Source of the DNA: Pseudomonadota bacterium
GTDB lineage: Bacteria > Pseudomonadota > Alphaproteobacteria > Rhizobiales > Rhizobiaceae
DNA: 5,368 nucleotides
NCBI GenBank assembly: GCA_023422735.1
Contig: JAFAGL010000143.1
Location: 1-5,368 of the forward strand
Direction: 5' to 3'
Shown piece after piece: positions 5,343-5,368 of the stretch. Each line of letters starts with the position of its first letter. The first letter of the stretch is position 1. Below the pieces are notes generated by a model. That model searched no databases. It was not told the DNA's origin and saw only the letters and a list, made by a program, of their open reading frames with translations. A program made the position numbers and the translations under genes.

Positions 5343-5368
5343 ATCGTCCGGGCCTTGTTTCCAGCCGG

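Overview
The window looks like chromosomal DNA of an alphaproteobacterium of the order Hyphomicrobiales, most likely Brucella in the broad sense (including former Ochrobactrum) or a close relative. The grounds are near-canonical alphaproteobacterial GreA and TrxB proteins, an LsrB/VtlR-type LysR regulator directly after trxB, and an LpsB/LpcC/WadC-type lipopolysaccharide (LPS) core glycosyltransferase directly after greA. Five complete genes are on the minus strand and one on the plus strand. At least one more gene may run off the left edge. I see no rRNA, tRNA, CRISPR array, insertion sequence or prophage.

Reading the minus strand from the right, the first block is greA (4854-5327), the WadC/LpcC-type glycosyltransferase (3767-4906) and a second family-4-like glycosyltransferase (2817-3770). 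The three are packed with overlaps: the wadC-type frame must start inside greA, and the second transferase starts at a GTG whose last two bases belong to the wadC-type stop codon. This is an LPS core block behind a transcript-cleavage factor. The Lrp/AsnC gene (2311-2802, plus strand) converges on it, with only 14 bases between the stop codons.

The 243-base gap 2068-2310 separates the Lrp gene from the divergent trxB (1093-2067 plus stop). It holds an AT-rich island with a perfect 7-7-7 inverted repeat on the trxB side. After trxB, 40 bases further on the same strand, comes the LsrB/VtlR-type regulator (153-1049), probably in one transcript with trxB. Its stop codon lies inside a 28-base tandem repeat, each copy of which carries a small hairpin. 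A larger hairpin follows at 57-91. It overlaps the beginning of a possible partial reading frame (1-95) that leaves the window.

The genes join a thiol-redox module (TrxB and a regulator whose rhizobial homologue senses oxidants) to an LPS-core module through a shared Lrp-type gene. From memory, the same set (greA, lpsB, lpsE, lrp3, trxB, lsrB) is associated in Sinorhizobium, where LsrB influences lrp3 and lps genes. A regulatory link through the 2068-2310 region is therefore the most interesting hypothesis here. I found no convincing wholly new system; the best leads are the tandem hairpin repeat, the operator-like dyad, and an 8-G tract in the core glycosyltransferase gene.
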